A DNA stretch of 64,000 nt from Sphingobacterium sp. B16(2022) (lineage in GTDB: Bacteria > Bacteroidota > Bacteroidia > Sphingobacteriales > Sphingobacteriaceae), in assembly GCF_012030425.1 (NCBI RefSeq), contig NZ_JAAUVN010000003.1, positions 310,001 to 374,000 of the forward strand, in the 5' to 3' direction. Below the pieces are notes generated by a model. That model was not told the origin of the DNA and ran no database searches. It saw nothing but the letters and a program-made list of their open reading frames with translations. Position numbers and translations under genes: made by a program. Position 1 is the first letter of the stretch; each line of letters starts with the position of its first letter. This document shows, piece by piece, positions 59,451 to 64,000 of the stretch.

Positions 59451-59516
59451 AAGATACAAAAAATCAGGATATACATCCACTTTGTTCCTTGGGTTTTTAT
59501 AAGTTACAACTAGACA

Positions 59517-60038
59517 ATGATTTTAATAATTTCGGGGACGAATCGACCCAAAAGTAAGACGCTAAAAGTTGCACAATACTATCAAGATTACATACAAAAA
59601 AGCGGTGAAAGCTGTCAAATACTACCTTTAACAAATCTACCTGCAGATATTATAGTCTCAGATTTATATGGTCAACGAAGTGACCAGTTTAAAAAGATAC
59701 AACAGTTGGTATCTGAAGCCGATAAATTTATTTTTATCACACCAGAGTATAATGGCAGTATACCAGGCGTACTCAAGGTCTTCATTGACGCCTGTACTTT
59801 CCCAATTAGCTTCTGCCATAAAAAAGCGGCTCTTGTTGGTATTTCATCGGGACGCTATGGTAATTTAAGAGGGATAGATCATCTAACCGGAATATGTAAT
59901 TACTTACGTATGCATGTTTTACCATTAAAAATTTTTTTACCTCATATTCAAAATGAAATAAGCGAAGAAAATACATTTGTGCATATTGAAACAAGGAATG
60001 CCATTCATGAACAAATAGATGAACTTATTCATTTTTAA
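59517..60038 (+). CDS. NADPH-dependent FMN reductase family protein
   Basis: The 173-residue flavodoxin-like protein has 'MILIISGTNRPKSKTLKVAQYY' for FMN phosphate binding and 'FITPEYNGSIPGVLKVFIDAC' near residues 75-95, the family signature, plus 'ALVGISSGRYGNLRGIDHL'. It would reduce FMN, quinones or azo/chromate compounds with NAD(P)H. The physiological substrate is unknown. It is divergent from parA and ends in a very strong terminator. Confidence 0.93.
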   Translation: MILIISGTNRPKSKTLKVAQYYQDYIQKSGESCQILPLTNLPADIIVSDLYGQRSDQFKKIQQLVSEADKFIFITPEYNGSIPGVLKVFIDACTFPISFCHKKAALVGISSGRYGNLRGIDHLTGICNYLRMHVLPLKIFLPHIQNEISEENTFVHIETRNAIHEQIDELIHF

Positions 60039-60046
60039 AAATTTAC

Positions 60047-60090
60047 AAAACACAAGAGCCAATGCTTACACGCATTGGCTCTTGTGTTTT
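60047..60090 (+). terminator. Terminator after the FMN reductase gene
   Basis: A perfect 19-bp stem with a six-base loop (arms 60047-60065 and 60072-60090) has A and T ends. Confidence 0.93.
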
Positions 60091-60138
60091 AATTCAATAA
60101 AAGCGCAAATATTTGTATTTTGCCCAAAACTTAATCAT

Positions 60139-60861
60139 ATGAAATTAAAAATTACATACCTCCTATTATCCATTGGCTTACTATGGTCTTGCAAACAAAC
60201 TACAGAACATAATACGCTAAGTGCAATCGAAAAAGAAGAGGGTTGGCAACTTCTCTTTAACGGAAAAGATATTAACAATTGGCATATTTACAACCAAGGG
60301 AATCAACCCTCTAAATGGGTGGTAAAAGATGATGCTATACTTTGCGACCCCACTGTTAAAACTGGTGTATTTGGAGATTTAGTTTCGAATGAAACTTTTC
60401 AAGACTTTGACTTAAAATTTGATTGGAAAGTTGCCAAAGGTGGCAATAGCGGCGTATTTATAGATGTTCAAGAGGATCCAAAATATGACGCTACATTTGT
60501 TACAGGACTTGAAATGCAACTTTTAGATAATGCCAATGCGGAACCGCGGCATCAAACAGATTCAACACATTGGGCTGGATCGTTGTACGCAATAAAGGGC
60601 ATAGGATCCAATTCAAAACCTAATCCCTACAACGAATGGAATCAATCTAGAATTGTACAGAACAAGGGAAAAGTAAGCTTTTGGTTAAATGGGAAGTTAA
60701 CATTCGAAAACGAAACCAACACCCAGGAATGGAAAGATCTTGTCGCTGGTACCAATATGAAGAACTATCCAGATTTCGGTAAATTCCAAAAAGGAAAAAT
60801 TGCCTTACAAAACCATACTGATGAAGTTTCTTTTCGTAACATCAAAATTAAGGTATTATAA
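60139..60861 (+). CDS. DUF1080 (3-keto-disaccharide hydrolase domain) lipoprotein
   Basis: From the ATG at 60139 the product is 240 residues with a lipoprotein signal (MKLKITYLLLSIGLLWSC, Cys18). The DUF1080/LamG-like domain covers the rest: 'EEGWQLLFNGKDINNWHIY', 'FEWK-type' core 'DLKFDWKVAKGGNSGVFIDVQ', 'GLEMQLLDN' and a C-terminal 'GKIALQNHTDEVSFRNIKIK'. Members hydrolyse 3-keto-glycosides or bind sugars. The longer frame from 60019 runs through the upstream terminator and is not real. Single gene. Confidence 0.9.
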   Translation: MKLKITYLLLSIGLLWSCKQTTEHNTLSAIEKEEGWQLLFNGKDINNWHIYNQGNQPSKWVVKDDAILCDPTVKTGVFGDLVSNETFQDFDLKFDWKVAKGGNSGVFIDVQEDPKYDATFVTGLEMQLLDNANAEPRHQTDSTHWAGSLYAIKGIGSNSKPNPYNEWNQSRIVQNKGKVSFWLNGKLTFENETNTQEWKDLVAGTNMKNYPDFGKFQKGKIALQNHTDEVSFRNIKIKVL

Positions 60862-60896
60862 AAAAATAAGAGCAGGTAATCCTGCTCTTATTTTTT
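60861..60896. terminator. Bidirectional terminator after the DUF1080 gene
   Basis: A 16-bp perfect stem with a TAAT loop (arms 60861-60876 and 60881-60896) and A/T runs lies between convergent genes. Confidence 0.92.
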
Positions 60897-60904
60897 AAAT
60901 CAGA

Positions 60905-63838
60905 TTAATATCCGAACAACTCTTGCAATGTTAATTTCTTAACTTCTCCAAGTTTTTGCAGATCCTCCATTTTTATATTTTCATCTTTTGCAACAATACA
61001 ATAAACATAAGGTTTACGACTCATTTCTTTATTATGAAAAGCTTTTAGGTCTGTAAAACTTAATTTTGGTGCTTGTTCATAAACATCTTTACGGATATCT
61101 GAAGTAAGTCCCAACCGCTGTGCACTTAGATAATTTGATAAAATATTTGCATTTGTAATTCGGTCACTAGCCAATGATTTTACTAAACTAACTTTAGCAA
61201 TATCCAAAGCTTTTGGAGCATCAGGTAAATCATTTAATAGTTCATTCATACCGACAACAGCTTCATTAAATTTATCGGCCTGTGTACCGACATATGCGCC
61301 TACCGAATAATGATTTTCCTTTTTAACAGGAGAAGCAAAATTAGCATAAGTAGAATAAGCTAAAGCTTTAGATTCTCGAATCGTTTGAAATACGATACTT
61401 CCCATACCACCACCAAAATACATATTAAATAATGCGACAGTAGGACTATATTTTGAATTATACACTTCAGAATTTCTAAACCAGAATACTTCCGCCTGCT
61501 TCATATCAAAATTAGTAAACAACACTTGATTTTTAGGGGTAGGCAATTCTTCAAAAGTATTTGCTTTCTGAACTGTAGCAAAATTGGTATTTGAATTTAA
61601 AGGTTTAAGAGTAGCAACCAATTGACTGGTGGTCTTAGGCCCGTAATATAATATTTGATGTTTTGTATTTGCCAGCTCGTGTAAAATAGCAACTAAGTCC
61701 GATGCTTTGATCGCATCCAACTCTTGATCTGTCAAAACATTATTAAAAGGATTTTTAGCTCCATATTTTGCATATGACCTCAATCCTTCCATGATCAAGT
61801 TCTTATTTTCTTTAGCATTTGTTCTTGATTTCTTCAAACGACCGATATAAGCTTCCAATGCTTCTTGATCACCAACACTATTTTTTAATAAATCTTGAAT
61901 CAGCTCAACTGTTTGTTCAAAATTTTCATTTAATCCTGAAATATTAATACGTGTTTCTTCATTACCTGAAGACACTGAAAAATCTGAGGCCAACTTATAA
62001 AACGCCTTGCTGAAATCTTCACTGGTTTTTTCTTTAGTACCTAAGAATTCTAAATAATCTGCGGCAATACTTAATAACTTATTATTCCATTTCCCCATCT
62101 CGTAACGATAAGTTAAACTAAACAATGCGTTATCTTTATTTTGCACTGCGATCACATCAAGACCTTTTAAGGTAGTCTTTTGTACATCTTTAGTATAATC
62201 TAACCAGACAGGTGCAATTTTGCTTTCAGGCATTGCAGCAATAGTTTTTAGAAAAAGTGATTGATCGTCACGATTTACAACTACAGGCGTAATAGGAGGT
62301 TTCTCTACTTTTACAATGCTATCGTCAATGCCCTTACGTTTATAGACCACTACATAATTATTATCATTCAGATATTTTGTAGCAAAATCCATAATATCTT
62401 TCTTCGTGATTTTAGTTAAGTTATCTGAATAACTCAATTCTGTCGACCAATCAACTCCAGAAGTAAAGGCATCCATTAACTCCTCAGCACGATTACTATA
62501 GCTTTCATTTCGTGAAATTTCTGATTTCTTTTCGTTATTTACAATGGAAGTAATCAGGTCGTCAGAAAAATCACCTTTACGCAGCTTATCCAATTCTCCT
62601 AAAATCAAAGATTTCACATCATCTAAAGATTGACCTTGACTTGGATTAGCCTGCATGATCAACATCGAATAATCTTTTAATACATATGGAAAAGCCCCTG
62701 CTCCCAATAACTTTTGAGATTTCACTAAATCTAAATCAATTAATCCAGCTGAACCATTTGTAAGCATATTTCCGAGCAAATTTAACATTTGAGCATCTTT
62801 TGTAGATGCACCGGGGAAACGGAAACCTAAAAATAGAAATTCCGATTCTGGACCTTTAACCTCTCTTACAATTGGTTGTTTGATGTCTTTTTCAGCATCA
62901 AAAGTATAGGCTGGAATTTCTTTCGGTTTCATATAACTGAACGCCTGATCGATTTTCTTTACTACTTCATTTGGATCAAAGTCACCAGACATAATTACCC
63001 CCATATTATTAGGGACATAATACGTATTAAAATATTCACGAATCGCTTTCAAAGACGGGTTCTTCAAATGTTCAACCGTACCGATAGTTGTCTGTTTTCC
63101 ATAATTATTATTTGGAAACATCGCCTCAAACATGGCTTCTACAGATTTACGTCCATCATTATCCAAACCTCTATTCTTCTCTTCGTAAACAGCTTCTAAT
63201 TCTGTATGAAACAATCTTAATATAGGATTACGAAAACGCTCTGCTTGTACAGCCAGAAACTTATCGATGACATTATTGGGAATATCCTCAGTATAGACAG
63301 TCTGTTCAAAAGAAGTGAAGGCATTTGTCCCTTCAGCCCCCATCTCACTCATCAATTTATCGTATTCATTAGCAATAGCATATTTTGCTGCCTCGCCAGA
63401 AACCTGATCGATCTGCTTATAAATTTCTTTACGCTTGGCTTCATCCTTAGTGGAGTTATACTGTTCATATAAACCATCGATCTGATCCAGTAATGGTTTT
63501 TCCTTTGCCCAATCTTTTGATCCAAACTTATCAGTCCCTTTAAAAAGCATGTGCTCTAAATAATGTGCTAAGCCTGTGTGATCTGAAGGATCAGTTTTAC
63601 TACCTGCTTTCGTTGCAATATAGGCCTGAATACGAGGTACCTTTTTAGAAGGGCTCAAAATAACTGTAAGACCGTTTTTTAATGTATAAAAACGCGAATT
63701 TGTAGGATCATTGGTTACGTAACGATACGTATACCCACCCTCGTTTGCTTCTTTCCAATCATACTTTTTCACCTGTGCAAAAATTGTTACGTGTGATAAG
63801 AACACAAAAGCTATTACCGAAATAGATTTTAAATTCAT
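60905..63838 (-). CDS. M16-family (insulinase/pitrilysin) metallopeptidase
   Basis: From the ATG at 63838 the protein has 977 residues and a signal peptide (MNLKSISVIAFVFLSHVTIFAQ). The inverted zinc motif HxxEH is His92-x-x-Glu95-His96 in 'GLAHYLEHMLFKG'. The distal Glu is probably in the 'ELEAVYEEKNRG' segment near 210. Four M16 domains are suggested by length, and the second half lacks HxxEH as usual. It should degrade peptides in the periplasm. The frame extends to a TTG at 63862, rejected in favour of the ATG at the signal peptide. A -7 box lies at 63864-63871. Confidence 0.94.
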   Translation of the reverse strand: MNLKSISVIAFVFLSHVTIFAQVKKYDWKEANEGGYTYRYVTNDPTNSRFYTLKNGLTVILSPSKKVPRIQAYIATKAGSKTDPSDHTGLAHYLEHMLFKGTDKFGSKDWAKEKPLLDQIDGLYEQYNSTKDEAKRKEIYKQIDQVSGEAAKYAIANEYDKLMSEMGAEGTNAFTSFEQTVYTEDIPNNVIDKFLAVQAERFRNPILRLFHTELEAVYEEKNRGLDNDGRKSVEAMFEAMFPNNNYGKQTTIGTVEHLKNPSLKAIREYFNTYYVPNNMGVIMSGDFDPNEVVKKIDQAFSYMKPKEIPAYTFDAEKDIKQPIVREVKGPESEFLFLGFRFPGASTKDAQMLNLLGNMLTNGSAGLIDLDLVKSQKLLGAGAFPYVLKDYSMLIMQANPSQGQSLDDVKSLILGELDKLRKGDFSDDLITSIVNNEKKSEISRNESYSNRAEELMDAFTSGVDWSTELSYSDNLTKITKKDIMDFATKYLNDNNYVVVYKRKGIDDSIVKVEKPPITPVVVNRDDQSLFLKTIAAMPESKIAPVWLDYTKDVQKTTLKGLDVIAVQNKDNALFSLTYRYEMGKWNNKLLSIAADYLEFLGTKEKTSEDFSKAFYKLASDFSVSSGNEETRINISGLNENFEQTVELIQDLLKNSVGDQEALEAYIGRLKKSRTNAKENKNLIMEGLRSYAKYGAKNPFNNVLTDQELDAIKASDLVAILHELANTKHQILYYGPKTTSQLVATLKPLNSNTNFATVQKANTFEELPTPKNQVLFTNFDMKQAEVFWFRNSEVYNSKYSPTVALFNMYFGGGMGSIVFQTIRESKALAYSTYANFASPVKKENHYSVGAYVGTQADKFNEAVVGMNELLNDLPDAPKALDIAKVSLVKSLASDRITNANILSNYLSAQRLGLTSDIRKDVYEQAPKLSFTDLKAFHNKEMSRKPYVYCIVAKDENIKMEDLQKLGEVKKLTLQELFGY

Positions 63839-63863
63839 TTCTAATAAGTTTATATAATACAAT

Positions 63864-63871
63864 CAAATATA
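63864..63871 (-). promoter_or_regulatory. -7 promoter box of the M16 peptidase gene
   Basis: TATATTTG on the minus strand matches TANNTTTG perfectly. The leader to the ATG at 63838 would be about 20 nt. The surrounding DNA is very AT-rich, so a chance match is possible. Confidence 0.35.
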
Positions 63872-64000
63872 TAAATGTTTATATGAAAACTCATCGTGTT
63901 TGAACATCTTTAAAATGACAACACTACTATGAGGTAAATTTCAATTGCGAAAGCAATCAGCTAGATCAATTTAGCTTCGATAAAATATAAAGGAAACATA

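Noticed and set aside
58491..59516. parS site near parAB
   Set aside because: No sequence resembling the standard parS palindrome was found by eye. The palindrome at 59420-59450 is different.
60019..60138. Long N-terminal extension of the DUF1080 lipoprotein
   Set aside because: It overlaps the FMN reductase gene and runs through its terminator hairpin. The lipoprotein signal starts at the internal ATG.

Overview
This window is chromosomal DNA of a Bacteroidota bacterium, most likely Sphingobacteriaceae and close to Sphingobacterium. The DNA is AT-rich. Most of the promoters I could find carry the Bacteroidota -7 box TANNTTTG. Several families are typical of the phylum: GLPGLI, OMP_b-brl_3, DUF4271, DUF5683, DUF2723, DUF2911 and a PCMD-type lipoprotein. 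Nearly all genes are core housekeeping genes. I saw no prophage, insertion sequence, CRISPR array, rRNA or tRNA.

Layout. 1-5.3 kb: a truncated lipoprotein gene, an MmcQ/YjbR protein, a TonB-receptor-like barrel overlapping its GLPGLI partner, and a single-cysteine thioredoxin-like protein. 5.5-12.2 kb: dnaK, a membrane-protein/Xre-regulator pair behind a large inverted repeat, a TIGR02117-type protein, a sugar nucleotidyltransferase, a HerA-like ATPase and a small exported protein. 12.2-16.4 kb: a SulP transporter with a beta-carbonic anhydrase (probable bicarbonate supply), then glnS. 16.4-22.1 kb: a DUF2723 membrane protein, metF behind a clear SAM-I riboswitch, rimM and rpsP. 22.4-28.7 kb: an AddA/AddB-like helicase-nuclease pair. 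28.7-38.7 kb: a JmjC-like cupin, hemD with DUF4271, tag, hpt, a peptidoglycan glycosyltransferase gene broken by a one-base frameshift, an Mrp ATPase, xthA, a cyclophilin and a low-molecular-weight phosphatase. 38.8-48.4 kb: degP/htrA, dapF, a SNF2 helicase, gltX, and an overlapping trio of sensor kinase, DinB and hotdog thioesterase. 48.7-54.4 kb: a FucP-type sugar transporter with a GH123/DUF4091 glycosidase, a DUF2911 protein, the c-di-AMP cyclase cdaA and pdxJ. 54.4-64 kb: the conserved parA-parB-DUF5683-dapB-lepB cluster, a flavin reductase, a DUF1080 lipoprotein and an M16 protease.

The observations most worth a second look are these. The frameshift lies in a run of seven T inside catalytic motif 1 of the glycosyltransferase, exactly where a -1 slip would restore the enzyme. 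A 43-bp inverted repeat overlaps the promoter of the Xre/membrane-protein operon. Short TGACA/TGTCA palindromes recur at that operon, at dnaK and at the cupin gene. glnS and gltX both have a -7 box placed for leaderless transcripts. An 18-bp tandem repeat duplicates a -7 box. No clearly new multi-gene system is evident. The least explained units are the barrel/GLPGLI pair, the Xre/membrane pair and the small exported protein before the SulP gene.
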